Source: G963665085 sp963665085 (lineage in GTDB: Bacteria; Bacteroidota; Bacteroidia; Bacteroidales; JAAAOM01). Taken from it: 64,000 nt of DNA. The DNA lies in NCBI GenBank assembly GCA_963665085.2, contig CAXXXS010000002.1, positions 1,488,001-1,552,000 on the forward strand. The letters run 5' to 3'. The notes beneath the pieces were generated by a model that made no database searches, was not told the origin of the DNA, and was given only the letters and a program-made list of their open reading frames with translations. This document shows positions 19,501-27,938 of this stretch, piece by piece (within the stretch, counting starts at the first letter, position 1; each line of letters opens with the position of its first letter). Position numbers and translations under genes: made by a program.

Positions 19501-20086
19501 CAACTGTTGTTCTCCCACCAACTGCGATATCTTCAGTTAAATAGCCAATAAAAGAAAAACTTAAAACAGCATCTGGAGAACTAACCGTAATTCTATAAGC
19601 CCCTTCTAAATCTGAAACAGTACCATTTGTTGTTCCTTTTTCAACTATATTAACACCCGGCAAAGGTTCTCCATTTATATCTGCAACTACACCTGTTATT
19701 GTAATCTCTTGAGCTCCCTCAACTAACGGAGTAATTACAACAATTTTATCATCAAAAATTTTGAATTTATATTCTTCATCAGAAAAAACATAATTGAGAA
19801 ATTCCGGAACGGAAAATTTCTGAGAATTCATTGTGAATTTTTTAGAGTCATCAAGATGTTCATCCAAATAAAAAAACTTATATCCCGTCTCTTTCTCTAT
19901 CTTATCTAATGCTTCACGAATAGTGACATCTTTAAAATCCAGGCCTATTTCTTCGTTCTGCGAGAAGGTCTCCGCACAGATGCTTAACGTACCGATGGTT
20001 AAAAGCAAAAATATTAGTTTCATAGTTAGTAAAAATTTTAAATACACCTTTCCCACGGAAAGATTGATAATTAATTTTTCTTTCAT
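16568..20086 (-). CDS. SusC/RagA TonB-dependent receptor with STN signalling domain (PUL B)
   Basis: A 1172-residue outer-membrane transporter. After a long signal region, residues ~45-115 form the STN (secretin/TonB N-terminal) domain ('DVTIREALDKIEKETGYKFF'), ~125-205 a carboxypeptidase-regulatory-like domain ('GVVADINGEPLPGVNIVEKG'), then the TonB-box and plug region ('VVVTGYSVERKKDIIGSV', 'LYIIDGVPADA') and a beta-barrel ending in 'VVGVSLNF'. STN domains talk to FecR, so this is a transducer as well as a transporter. An internal ATG at 20023 is an alternative start, but the long N-terminus is normal for this class. Order: FecR upstream, SusD downstream. Confidence 0.96.
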   Translation of the reverse strand: MKEKLIINLSVGKVYLKFLLTMKLIFLLLTIGTLSICAETFSQNEEIGLDFKDVTIREALDKIEKETGYKFFYLDEHLDDSKKFTMNSQKFSVPEFLNYVFSDEEYKFKIFDDKIVVITPLVEGAQEITITGVVADINGEPLPGVNIVEKGTTNGTVSDLEGAYRITVSSPDAVLSFSFIGYLTEDIAVGGRTTVDVSLAEDILSLDEVVVTGYSVERKKDIIGSVTVVDTDEMQKLNSATLGSQLQGRASGVFVQTDGKPGGESKIRIRGFGSFGESEPLYIIDGVPADAVAFNNLNPDDVQSVQVLKDAASASVYGARAASGVIIISTKQGRPGKAQFNVKVFTGINYVNQNDFPDLMNAEEYGDYWWKSYEGAGLAPIHAQYGSGSSPVIPEYVKAGGYGGTYLEELRTSDPTTFASLTNMDNYDFESNQIVKSADTDWYEELFNPAAITNVQFGATGGSESATYALSMSYYDQDDTSNEWFKYNRYTIRANSTFNLFKSLRVGENLQIAYTGTKGDGTGTMTRYMNPLIPVWDEMGNPVSGSVAGMGNAQNPIGNRWRDRFDKSSTFNIFGNVFAELTLFNDLIFKTNFGVNNNNYNLWDLTQQTYEHAENTSVSSLERTMSSASSWTWTNTLNYSKTFGSHSVKVLLGTEAIRNYSDYVTAAREDYDINDNEDFIMLDTGLGTQSNEGDFTRTQLASIFGRLDYAFADKYLINATVRRDGSSKFGANNRYGVFPAFGFGWRISEESFMQQFSWLDDLKIRGSYGIIGNQSGLLAQNQYTRYAKATSSGYAMGGGNSIVPGYSVDAIGNPDARWEKSVNTNIGFDATFLGGKYSLSAEYYIKETEDLLVENQAPYTGSSATQPSVNIGNMTNRGIDINGSVRGKIGELTYNVDANFGLYRNTVNKVLDSDDSYLAGAEDSDMGVITRTEKGFPISYIWGWELDGTFQTEAEASAYAAEYSTPITPAIGRWRIKDTNGDKVIDDNDKIQLGSPHPDFQVGINLSLEYKNFDLSTFIFWNQGGEIFNLMRRDIDMNKFQYNRSTRMLYDSWTTENTGALLPKLDISDTETKNAALDYYVEDVTFVRMRTLQLGYTLPSRMTSSIGMQGMRIYVQAQNLFTLLGGDKPYSGVDPDASYVADDEDYEDLTMGVISSQNPTPKQIVVGVSLNF

Positions 20087-20158
20087 AATTTTGTTAAATT
20101 GAAGTTTAAATAACTAGAATTATCTTTTTCTGACTTGTGAGGTCAGAATTAGGAAATT

Positions 20159-20194
20159 AAAATCGGGAGATATTGTGAGTATCTTCCGATTTTT
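20159..20194 (-). terminator. Hairpin between fecR and susC (PUL B)
   Basis: An inverted repeat (AAAATCGG.AGATA / TATCT.CCGATTTT, one mismatch) lies in the 188-bp gap between FecR and SusC and is T-rich on both sides, so it could terminate in either direction. It would separate the sigma/FecR message from susC, leaving susC to its own promoter. A different hairpin occupies the same place in PUL C (36045-36081). Confidence 0.6.
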
Positions 20195-20274
20195 TGTCTC
20201 TGCAAGCAGGATTTCTTTTTATCTCATATGTAGATCATTTAGTTAGTAATATGTTTATTAGTGTTAGCTACCTT

Positions 20275-21357
20275 CTATTTTTTATCTATCGTAATCTCTT
20301 TATGTTCTATTTCAAATTGGATGGGTAATGTATATTGAATAATCTTCATTACCTGTGTTATTGTTTCGTTTTCTATTGTCCCATTAAAATGATAATTTAA
20401 AATCTCAGCGTCTTTTACATTAATTTTCACTCCATACCAACGCTCTAGTCTTACAAATACTTCAAACAATTTTTCATTTCGGAATATTAATTTATTATCC
20501 TTCCATGATGTATAAAGCTCTGTATCAATATTTCTATCTATTTTAATAGGTTGAATAGGTTTTATCTCTTCTTCCTGAACTTTTGATCCTGTCTGTTTTG
20601 ATTCTGTACTAAGAACAATTGTTTTATTATCTGTAGTATTATAAATAGCCCGCTGCTTTGGTTTTAAAATAATTACATCTTTTTTATTATTAACATCTTT
20701 ATTTTTAAGTATAACTTCTCCTTCATCTAAAGTTGTCTCAATTGTTTTTTCTTCTGGGTATGCTTTTAAGTTAAACATTGTACCGGTTACATTTACAGTA
20801 ATCTTTGATGTATTTACTCTGAAAGGAATAGCTGCATTTTTTTCAACATCAAAATAGGCTTCACCTTGAAGTTCAACAATCCTGTCTTTTTTTCCAAAGT
20901 CCGGAGAATAAAATAATTTACTGTCTGAATTTAACCAAACCTTACTCCCATCAGGCAATTTAACATACGATCTTGAACCTTTAGGGGCATTAATCTCGAT
21001 TAGCTCTGCTACCTGACTGTCAGAAAAAAGATTTTCAGCATCTAAGAAATGGAACGCCAAACCGCCAAGGACAAATGAAAAAACAAAGATTGCAGCAATC
21101 TTAAACCAAAATGGAAGAATTATTTCTTTTTTGTTTTCCTGTTTGTTAATTTTCACCTTAAACTTTTCCCAGGATTGATTAATCTCATCAGATTGGACTT
21201 TATAAAATTGATTCTTCTTAACGTAATCTTTAAATTCCTGATGATTCTGTTCGGATGTGTTTATCCAATCACTCAGATCTTTCTCTTCCTTTTCCGACAG
21301 AATACCTAGTAAATAATGGTCGAACAAGTATATATTATTTTGTGTATTGTTATTCAT
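20275..21357 (-). CDS. FecR-type anti-sigma factor (PUL B)
   Basis: A 360-residue membrane anti-sigma factor. The cytoplasmic N-terminus (~1-85) would bind the sigma factor; one membrane helix follows ('FKIAAIFVFSFVLGGLAFHF', ~83-105); the periplasmic part carries the FecR domain ('LPDGSKVWLNSDSKLFYS', 'VNVTGTMFNLKAYPEEKT') and a C-terminal STN-like segment ('FEVFVRLERWYGVKI'). It lies 67 bp after the sigma gene and before SusC, consistent with regulation by the STN domain of the SusC at 16568. Confidence 0.93.
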   Translation of the reverse strand: MNNNTQNNIYLFDHYLLGILSEKEEKDLSDWINTSEQNHQEFKDYVKKNQFYKVQSDEINQSWEKFKVKINKQENKKEIILPFWFKIAAIFVFSFVLGGLAFHFLDAENLFSDSQVAELIEINAPKGSRSYVKLPDGSKVWLNSDSKLFYSPDFGKKDRIVELQGEAYFDVEKNAAIPFRVNTSKITVNVTGTMFNLKAYPEEKTIETTLDEGEVILKNKDVNNKKDVIILKPKQRAIYNTTDNKTIVLSTESKQTGSKVQEEEIKPIQPIKIDRNIDTELYTSWKDNKLIFRNEKLFEVFVRLERWYGVKINVKDAEILNYHFNGTIENETITQVMKIIQYTLPIQFEIEHKEITIDKK

Positions 21358-21424
21358 ATTTAACTTCTCTTATTAGTTATACAATTACAACACAAAATAC
21401 CGCCCCCTATTTTCAAAAAAAGAT

Positions 21425-22036
21425 TTAATTATTAAGGTCTCTCATTATTTCCAGTACAATGAGAGCATATAAGTAGTGATCTGTCAAATGAATTTTCAAT
21501 TTTTGTAATGCCTTAGAATTATGCTTTTCAATGGTACGCAATGATATATTCAGCATTTCTGCAATTTCTGTATTTTTCATTCCCTTAAACCGGGAAAGGC
21601 GAAATACCTTTTGTGTTTGCTCTGGAAGACTTTGCACAACTTTTTCAATCTTATCCTGTATCTCATGGTAAATAGTTTGATGTAACGGATCATTGAAAAA
21701 ATCTGCATAATAAATACTCTCAGCTTTAAGTATATTCTCTTGTTCTGAACTGTGGCTATTAATTATCTGTTGATGCTTGATTTTATTAAGACATGCATTC
21801 CTAACCAAAGTAAAAATATACGAATGAAAAGTTTCTTCTTTAATCTCTTTTCTTTTTTCCCATACCTTTAAAAAAACACCCTGAATGATATCTTCCACTT
21901 CCTCTTGATTAGAAATATATTTAGAAGCAAAAGCCATTAGGCGAGGAAAATAGGCTTTAAAAACAAATTCAAACATCTTCTCATCATTAAATAAGAACCT
22001 GCTTGTTTTATGTTTAAGATCGTGGGATGCCTTCAT
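21425..22036 (-). CDS. ECF RNA polymerase sigma factor (PUL B)
   Basis: A 203-residue ECF sigma factor. I start at the ATG at 22036; a longer reading begins with TTG at 22045 and adds only three residues. Region 2 ('VEDIIQGVFLKVWEKRKE', 'FTLVRNACLNKIKH') and region 4 ('LPEQTQKVFRLSRFKGMKNT', 'EIAEMLNISLRTIEKH') are clear. It should activate the SusCD operon below it. The FecR gene follows. Upstream lies the 41-bp tandem palindrome array. Confidence 0.93.
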   Translation of the reverse strand: MKASHDLKHKTSRFLFNDEKMFEFVFKAYFPRLMAFASKYISNQEEVEDIIQGVFLKVWEKRKEIKEETFHSYIFTLVRNACLNKIKHQQIINSHSSEQENILKAESIYYADFFNDPLHQTIYHEIQDKIEKVVQSLPEQTQKVFRLSRFKGMKNTEIAEMLNISLRTIEKHNSKALQKLKIHLTDHYLYALIVLEIMRDLNN

Positions 22037-22112
22037 GATAAACAAATGTAAAAATAATTGTAAAATTATCGTAGTTTAACTCGTATTAAAAAATCTATTT
22101 AAATTCTTTGTT

Positions 22113-22320
22113 ATTGCGAAAAACTTCCTGACAGAGTCAGGAGAAAAACCGCAATTGCGGAAAACCTCCCAACTGCGTTGGCATGAAAACCGCAGTTGCG
22201 GAAATCGTCCCAACCGTGTTGGCAAACAATCCGCAATTGCGGAAATCGCCCCAACGCAGTTGGCATACGATCCGCAGTTGCGAAAAATCGTCCCAACGCT
22301 GTTGGCAAAGATTCCGCATG
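22113..22320. repeat. Tandem array of 41-bp palindrome-containing units
   Basis: Four full units and two partial ones. The palindrome CCGCAATTGCGG or CCGCAGTTGCGG recurs at 22149, 22190, 22231 and 22272 (last base changed), and a truncated one at 22314, giving steps of 41, 41, 41 and 42 bp. Between them each unit carries a second inverted repeat, CCAAC.n.GTTGG, with changing centres. The first, degenerate unit replaces it with CCTGACAGAGTCAGG, a string shared with the MITE-like elements. Reading frames through it are simple artefacts of the repeat. The rest of the 486-bp gap (22037-22522) holds only the terminator at 22428. Confidence 0.85.
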
Positions 22321-22427
22321 TTTTTTTTATAAATTTTATTTTTTCATGTCAAAAAAAAAAATAAGGTCTGTTAGAAAACAATATAAACCTTTTGAATATC
22401 ACCGTTCTTATTAACTTCAACATTAAT

Positions 22428-22470
22428 AAAAAAACAAGAGCCACCATGCATTATTCACACGGTGACTCTT
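22428..22470 (-). terminator. Rho-independent terminator after the second DUF1593 gene
   Basis: On the minus strand AAGAGTCACC pairs with GGTGGCTCTT (one G-U pair), then GTTTTTTT follows. It is the homologue of the hairpin at 5092-5132; one pair has changed from A-T to G-C on both arms, and the stem is one pair longer. That supports a real stem. It ends the PUL C transcript before the sigma gene of PUL B. Confidence 0.7.
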
Positions 22471-22522
22471 TTATTGAAACTAACTACTAACTAATATTTT
22501 ATATACTTAACACATATTCTAT

Positions 22523-24052
22523 TTATTTATTTACTGTTACAACCACCCTTTTAAACCTCTTTAATTCTGGTGAACCGCTATCTGTAACTTCAAGGATTAT
22601 ATGTATGGTCTGACCTGCTTGAGCATTCTCCGGAATAACAATTGAAACATTTTTATTTTCTGAATTTTCTATTGCTATTGAATTACTATACGTACCAGCC
22701 TCAACATATTGCCACCATTTATAACTTAATTCATCTCCATCCGGATCAACTCCATCACCTTTTAACTCTAACGTCTCACCAGGCTTTACCGTAAGATCTT
22801 CAGGTTGCCCCAGACCTACTGATGGCGCATGGTTCGCATCTTCATACTCCATTACACACCAATCTGCCCTGGCCGCAAAGTCGTTTTGCAAAACTTCAAT
22901 CCATCGTACCTGGGGATATGAAGAATCTGGTTCTCCTGTCTCCGGATTTAAATCTGTAACATCACGACCATCTTCCCATCGTCTTGGATTCGTTGCTGAT
23001 TGAACAAAACGTCCACCTAAACCACCATAGGTAGGATCTTCATTTGATCGCAAACCAAAATCCATTAAAAAGAAATATGCAGGAGAATCCCCTTCTGAAA
23101 TAAAATCATATTGATTCATTCTTCTTTCCTTCACATTCTCCATTTGTCCCTGGGTATGATCCCAGTCTCCTTCTATCTGACGGCCGTCTCCCCACGTGTA
23201 ATAAGTCCCTAACAACTCGCCATGGTTAAATAAAATATTTTCTTTAAACCAAGGGCCTTGCATGTATGGTTTTAATGTATTAGGTACAACCATTGGCCAC
23301 ATGTATGCGAAACTCCAGAACTGAGCTGAATTATAAATAACCCTTATATCCGGCCAATTTGGCTCAACGTATTTTCTGTAGGTAGCATCCTGATCAAGAA
23401 CCGTATAAATGAATGTCTTTTCAGATACTTTTTTATAGATATCATCCCATTCTGATGTGCCTTCATATTCTTCCTGAATTGATTTTAATGCCCTTGCCAG
23501 CGTATTAGTACCGCCCCAAATCTGAACATACACAGGGCCTTCTTTATCATCCAAAAGAATGTCTTTGATATAATCTGAACCTTCTGTTGGATTTGCCATA
23601 TCTCCTTCAAAGTCGATATTTCCTACTCTTACAATACTTTTTAGATATTCCGGACTTGGATAACTCGCATCATGTTTATTTAAATTCTCGTATACAGAAG
23701 CGTACTTATCAATCATTTCATCCATCCATGTTGTACCTGGCCAACGAAGTTCTTCCCTTTCTCCATAAAGCTTTGCCGTATTCTCCATCTCCGAGGTAAA
23801 AAGGGTCCCTTTTCCATCTCCTTTCCAATGCCATTGAGAACTGCTATAAATAAGCCCTTCTACATTAAATTCATTTAGATACATTAACATTCGTATAAAT
23901 GTATCCTGATCATCAACCTCACCATCGGTGGTTACAATGGTACGGGGTTTCTGAACTTCTTCTTTTTTAATTGAATCCGTTTCCTGTGTCGGACTTCCAC
24001 AACTATACAACAGCGTTGTTATCATTAAAATCAGAACTGCATTTTTTTTCAT
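22523..24052 (-). CDS. DUF1593 lipoprotein (Sde182-type, nucleoside-hydrolase-like), copy 2
   Basis: A 509-residue lipoprotein (lipobox YSC, Cys18), about 95% identical by eye to 5165-6694. It has the same layout: acidic motif 'TTDGEVDDQD' at 41-50, nucleoside-hydrolase-like domain to ~340, and an Ig/PKD-like C-terminal domain from ~410. It starts 11 bp after the intact esterase at 24064-25245, so the two genes are one unit. The duplicate at 5165 kept a fragment of that esterase, which makes this the likely parental locus. The substitutions cluster in the N-terminal linker and the last 90 residues, sparing the putative active-site region. Confidence 0.88.
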   Translation of the reverse strand: MKKNAVLILMITTLLYSCGSPTQETDSIKKEEVQKPRTIVTTDGEVDDQDTFIRMLMYLNEFNVEGLIYSSSQWHWKGDGKGTLFTSEMENTAKLYGEREELRWPGTTWMDEMIDKYASVYENLNKHDASYPSPEYLKSIVRVGNIDFEGDMANPTEGSDYIKDILLDDKEGPVYVQIWGGTNTLARALKSIQEEYEGTSEWDDIYKKVSEKTFIYTVLDQDATYRKYVEPNWPDIRVIYNSAQFWSFAYMWPMVVPNTLKPYMQGPWFKENILFNHGELLGTYYTWGDGRQIEGDWDHTQGQMENVKERRMNQYDFISEGDSPAYFFLMDFGLRSNEDPTYGGLGGRFVQSATNPRRWEDGRDVTDLNPETGEPDSSYPQVRWIEVLQNDFAARADWCVMEYEDANHAPSVGLGQPEDLTVKPGETLELKGDGVDPDGDELSYKWWQYVEAGTYSNSIAIENSENKNVSIVIPENAQAGQTIHIILEVTDSGSPELKRFKRVVVTVNK

Positions 24053-24063
24053 AGGTTATTAAT

Positions 24064-25245
24064 TTATTTAAAAAGCATTGGTGTTAATTCTTTAAAATAC
24101 ATCCTCCATGAATTCCAGTCATGGGTACCTTTGTTCTCCCTGTAAATATAATCTATTCCTACTTCATCATAGAGTTCTCTTAACCTGACACAGGTTTCAT
24201 ATAAAAAATCATCTGTACCTATCCCAATCCAGTATAATTTTGGATTCGCTTCTTTCAAGGCTTTTAATTGTTTTACATGTTCTTCTTCTGTATAATCTTT
24301 AGAATTCTCCTGGCTATACGCTGAAAATAATCCCATACTCATTACCCCGATATATTTAAATTTTTCAGGATTAGCATTGGTAATATTCTGGGTTTGATAG
24401 CCCCCCATTGAAAAGCCAGCAATAGCCCTATGATCTGCATCGGCAATTACCCTGTAATTGCTTTCTATAAATGGGATAACATCATTCACAAGACTTTTCT
24501 CAAATACTTTTGATGCCATTCCACCTATCCCAGATTCCTCAACAAAATCCGACTTTCTGTTTAACGGTACAGAGGGAGTATTTGGATTTCCATTTGTTAT
24601 AACAACAATCATTGGTTCTGCTTTGCCTTCTGCAATCAGGTTATCTAATATAAAATTAGCCCTTCCCCTGTTTAGCCATACTTCTTCATCTCCGCCACCT
24701 CCATGTAATAAATATAATACAGGGTAATTCTTCGTACTATTTTCATATCCTGGAGGTAAATAAATATTCATCCTTCTTGTTTCTCCAATTGTTGGAGAAT
24801 TATACCATCGTGAATAAACACTTCCGTGAGGAACATCATTAGCTTCATAAACTTTTGATTCATCACCTGGCATCATTAACATATTCATTATCCAGGCCCC
24901 GTCTCTTGTTACCAGTTTTGTATTAGGATTTAACACAGGGATACCATCCAGGACAAACTCATACTCATAAAAATCAACCGGGATTGGTCCAATTTTCACT
25001 TCAAAAAGTGAATCTTTCTTTACCATTTCAACCTGAGCAGGAGCAGGCCAGGAGCCTCTTACTTCAACTTTATCTGCGTCGGGGGCCTTGATTCTAAATA
25101 TTACAGAATTATCTGGTAAAATTTCTGTAGAACTATAATCAACCGGCGTTCTTTGTGCATTTGATAAATTACATATCAGAACAAGTGAAATTATTGACAA
25201 TAAGTAATGTCTTTTTTTAATTAATGTAATAAATGTCCTTTTCAT
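24064..25245 (-). CDS. CE1-type esterase with N-terminal Ig-like (CBM48/E-set) domain
   Basis: A 393-residue secreted esterase. I choose the ATG at 25245, before the signal peptide ending 'LICNLSNAQ'; the longer frame overlaps the upstream gene by 68 bp. Residues ~40-135 form the early-set domain found in front of many Bacteroidota feruloyl esterases ('VIFRIKAPDADKVEVRGSW'), linked by 'DVPHGS' to the alpha/beta-hydrolase domain. Triad: Ser279 in GFSMGG, Asp345 in 'GIGTDDFLYE', His374 in 'GTHDWNSW'. It is the last of three tandem two-domain esterases in PUL C and directly precedes DUF1593 copy 2. The acyl group removed (ferulate, acetate or other) cannot be read from sequence. Confidence 0.9.
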   Translation of the reverse strand: MKRTFITLIKKRHYLLSIISLVLICNLSNAQRTPVDYSSTEILPDNSVIFRIKAPDADKVEVRGSWPAPAQVEMVKKDSLFEVKIGPIPVDFYEYEFVLDGIPVLNPNTKLVTRDGAWIMNMLMMPGDESKVYEANDVPHGSVYSRWYNSPTIGETRRMNIYLPPGYENSTKNYPVLYLLHGGGGDEEVWLNRGRANFILDNLIAEGKAEPMIVVITNGNPNTPSVPLNRKSDFVEESGIGGMASKVFEKSLVNDVIPFIESNYRVIADADHRAIAGFSMGGYQTQNITNANPEKFKYIGVMSMGLFSAYSQENSKDYTEEEHVKQLKALKEANPKLYWIGIGTDDFLYETCVRLRELYDEVGIDYIYRENKGTHDWNSWRMYFKELTPMLFK

Positions 25246-25288
25246 CAGATTAAAAAATAAAAGATTATGTAAACAATTAAAAACTGCC

Positions 25289-26467
25289 TTATTTAAATAA
25301 AAGTGGTACAAACTCTCCAAGATAAATTCGCCAACACTTCCATACATGGCCTCCATCTGTTTCCAAATAGGTATAATCCAATTCCATTTTATCTAATCTT
25401 GCCCTGAATTCCTTGTTTCTTTCGAAAAGAAAATCTTCTCTACCTATACCAATCCAATATAATTCCAAGCCATTATCAAATTGTTTTTTCAAGCTGGCAT
25501 CAAACTCTTCTTCTCCACTGGAAGCAGAAGAAAATACTCCTATATAATCAAATGTATTTTCGTAAGTCCTTGAAATATTTATTGCATGGCCACCGCCCAT
25601 TGAAAGTCCTGCTATTGCACGATGAGCTTTATCGGGAACAACACGGTAATTACTCTCAACAAACTCAATCACATCTTTAAAATTTTCAACAAAAGCACCT
25701 TCTACATCAGCTCTGTCTTTTTCTCTTCCCGGCTTATAAAATCCCATGCTGCTTTCCCCAGGAGCAGCTTCCATGGCTGTATGACCATTAGTCATAGCAA
25801 CAATCATTGGTTCTGCTTTTCCCTGGGCGATAAGATTATCCAAAATCTGTGTTGCCCTTCCAAAATTTACCCATTCATCTTCATCACCACCAAATCCATG
25901 TAACAAATAAAGAACAGGATATTTTTTATTGCTGTTTTCGTATCCCGGAGGAGTATAAATATTAATACGACGCTCCATTCCTAACCCTTTTGAGTTATAC
26001 CAACGGTGAGTTAGGGAACCATGAGGTACATCCTGTACTTTATAGAGATCTGCCTGACCATTACCGACAACAAAAATATTACTAACCGTAGCATAATCCC
26101 GAAAAACATATGGATTGTTTGGATCGGTTGTCGCGACACCGTCAACAACAAACAAATACATGTATAATTCTGATTCAAGAGGTTTTGTTGTTAATGTCCA
26201 AACGCCATCTTTATCTTTAATCATTGGAATTAAACCTGTACCTACTACTCCCCCAACTGGATTATCTTCAGCTTTTTCAGCAAAATCGCCAGCAACCGAC
26301 ACGCTCTTCGCATCGGGAGCAATAAAACGGAATGTGACAGAATTATCATTATTTACAACTGCCGACTCAATATCTTGTCCGCCAAAAAGGTTTTGTTGTG
26401 ACTTTGCCTCAAAACCTACAATTATTATAAAAAGGCATATTAAATAGTATAATTTATTCTTATTCAT
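25289..26467 (-). CDS. CE1-type esterase with N-terminal Ig-like domain
   Basis: A 392-residue secreted esterase with a signal peptide ending 'EAKSQ'. The E-set domain (~38-140, 'VTFRFIAPDAKSVSVAGDF') has a longer loop than its paralogues ('AEDNPVGGVVGTG'). After 'DVPHGS' the hydrolase domain carries Ser289 in GLSMGG, Asp345 in 'GIGREDFLFE' and His374 in 'GGHVWKCWR'. The oxyanion block reads 'LLHGFGGDED', where most paralogues have GGGGDE. It lies 43 bp upstream of the esterase at 24064, in the same PUL C string. Confidence 0.9.
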   Translation of the reverse strand: MNKNKLYYLICLFIIIVGFEAKSQQNLFGGQDIESAVVNNDNSVTFRFIAPDAKSVSVAGDFAEKAEDNPVGGVVGTGLIPMIKDKDGVWTLTTKPLESELYMYLFVVDGVATTDPNNPYVFRDYATVSNIFVVGNGQADLYKVQDVPHGSLTHRWYNSKGLGMERRINIYTPPGYENSNKKYPVLYLLHGFGGDEDEWVNFGRATQILDNLIAQGKAEPMIVAMTNGHTAMEAAPGESSMGFYKPGREKDRADVEGAFVENFKDVIEFVESNYRVVPDKAHRAIAGLSMGGGHAINISRTYENTFDYIGVFSSASSGEEEFDASLKKQFDNGLELYWIGIGREDFLFERNKEFRARLDKMELDYTYLETDGGHVWKCWRIYLGEFVPLLFK

Positions 26468-26516
26468 TTTTTTTAGTTTAATTCTATTTTATATTAGTTT
26501 AACGTTTACTCTCCCT

Positions 26517-26583
26517 GATTGAGCCAGAGACTCAATCTTTCCCTCTCTTTCAAGAGAGGGAGAAATATCCAGTTTTGCTGGAT
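26517..26583. repeat. Three adjacent short hairpins in an esterase intergenic gap
   Basis: Within the 292-bp gap 26468-26759 three inverted repeats sit side by side: GATTGAG/CTCAATC (26517-26537), CCCTCTCTT/AAGAGAGGG (26541-26560) and ATCCAG/CTGGAT (26567-26583). A weaker CACCG/CGGTG hairpin lies near 26693-26710. None has a T-tract, so they look like repeat remnants or mRNA-stabilising structures rather than terminators. No gene is visible in the gap. Confidence 0.55.
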
Positions 26584-26759
26584 GAAATGGTGAGAACATA
26601 ATATCTTATAAATTATTCCTTTTCATCTTTTAGCCTGACTGCTAACCACAGCCAAAGTCCTCGACCATTAACAAGTAATGTCCCGTATATGGTCACCGAC
26701 TCTGACGGTGGCTAATCACATTTTCACACTTAATTTAACACAACAGTAATTTATTTATC

Positions 26760-27938
26760 TTAGTTGAACATCCTGGGAACAAAATCTTTAAGATCTTGTC
26801 TCCACACATTCCAGGAATGCCCCCCTGGCATTTCACTGAATTCATATTTAATTTTATTCTTATCGAACACTTTTAACATCTCTTTCCCATTATTATAGGC
26901 TATATCATCTGGCCCTCCCTGAGTGAACCGGAGACATTTCACTGTTTTATTCAATGTCATTGCAATTTCGGACAAACGTTTATCACCATCTGCGTACATC
27001 TTTTCATCTGTAGTAAACCATCCTGAACTCATCACATTGATATACCCAAACATATCCGGATGGAACATAAAAGTATTTAGAACATGAAGCCCTCCCATTG
27101 ATAATCCAGCTAATGCGCGGTGGTTTGCATCTTTAATAACCCTATAATTTTTTTCAACATAGGGGATTATATCATTCGCAATGCTTTCTTCATACTTTCC
27201 TGAGTACATTGACCTCATATCAATGGCCCTATCGACTTTAGCACTATACGAATTGCTTCTGTCATTTGGGGCGGCCTGCTGACCAATAGATCCATTAGGT
27301 ATAACTACAATTGTTGGTTCTACCTGCCCCTGTGCTATCAAATTATCTAAAATATAATTGGCGTGTCCCTGGCTAACCCAGGCTTCTTCATCTCCACCAC
27401 CACCATGCAATAGATAAAGTACCGGGTATGATTTAGTGGAATTTTCGTATTCATATGGAGTATAAACCAACATCCGACGCTGCATCCCGAAGGTTGGAGA
27501 AGGATACCAGACCGCAGTAAGCTTTCCATGAGGGACATCCTTAACATCATAAACATCTGTAAGTTTCCCGGGAATAATCAGTCGGTTCTCATAATAGGAA
27601 CCGTCGCGGACAACTATATTATTGTTGGGATCCAAAGTTATAATCCCATCAACAATAAAATTGTATCCATGGTAATCCGAATCAAATGGCCCAATTGTTA
27701 TCTCAAAAATTCCATCTTCATTTTTTACCATATCCAATTTGGAATGACCTGGGGTCATCGTACCTGTTAATTGAACAGATTTAGCTTCCGGGGCCCTGAG
27801 CCTGAAGACAACAGAATTATCCTGTTTAACTTCAGGGGAAACAACAGGAACTGGTTGTTCCTGAAGTTGAGGTTGTGCAATCACATAAAATTGTACAACC
27901 AGAAATAGGATTAAAAATAGAACTATATTTTTTTTCAT
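26760..27938 (-). CDS. CE1-type esterase with N-terminal Ig-like domain
   Basis: A 392-residue secreted esterase; signal peptide ends 'FYVIAQ'. E-set domain ~35-130 ('VVFRLRAPEAKSVQLTGTM'), linker 'DVPHGK', then the hydrolase domain with Ser280 in GLSMGG, Asp345 in 'GGPDDIAY' and His374 in 'GGHSWNVWR'. Its C-terminal third is strikingly like that of 60328-61437, 32 kb away ('KTVK.L.FTQGGP.DIAYNN', 'GKEMLKVFDK'), while the N-terminal domains differ much more. That pattern suggests recombination or uneven divergence between the two arrays. It is the first two-domain esterase of PUL C. Confidence 0.9.
   Translation of the reverse strand: MKKNIVLFLILFLVVQFYVIAQPQLQEQPVPVVSPEVKQDNSVVFRLRAPEAKSVQLTGTMTPGHSKLDMVKNEDGIFEITIGPFDSDYHGYNFIVDGIITLDPNNNIVVRDGSYYENRLIIPGKLTDVYDVKDVPHGKLTAVWYPSPTFGMQRRMLVYTPYEYENSTKSYPVLYLLHGGGGDEEAWVSQGHANYILDNLIAQGQVEPTIVVIPNGSIGQQAAPNDRSNSYSAKVDRAIDMRSMYSGKYEESIANDIIPYVEKNYRVIKDANHRALAGLSMGGLHVLNTFMFHPDMFGYINVMSSGWFTTDEKMYADGDKRLSEIAMTLNKTVKCLRFTQGGPDDIAYNNGKEMLKVFDKNKIKYEFSEMPGGHSWNVWRQDLKDFVPRMFN

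Noticed and set aside
22113..22320. CRISPR array.
   Set aside because: Regular spacing, but the 'spacers' are themselves repeated and palindromic, the unit is 41 bp, and no cas genes are present.
22111..22414. Several overlapping 60-72 codon frames on both strands with repeated peptides such as 'MPTALGRF'.
   Set aside because: They are translations of the 41-bp tandem DNA repeat in every frame, not proteins.
22370..22425. A short minus-strand peptide (NVEVNKNGDIQKVYIVF) that looks protein-like.
   Set aside because: Too short and isolated to tell from chance; no paralogue in the window matches it.
24064..25356. A longer start for the esterase at 24064, giving 430 residues.
   Set aside because: The extra 37 residues overlap the upstream gene and precede the signal peptide; the ATG at 25245 restores the paralogue length.
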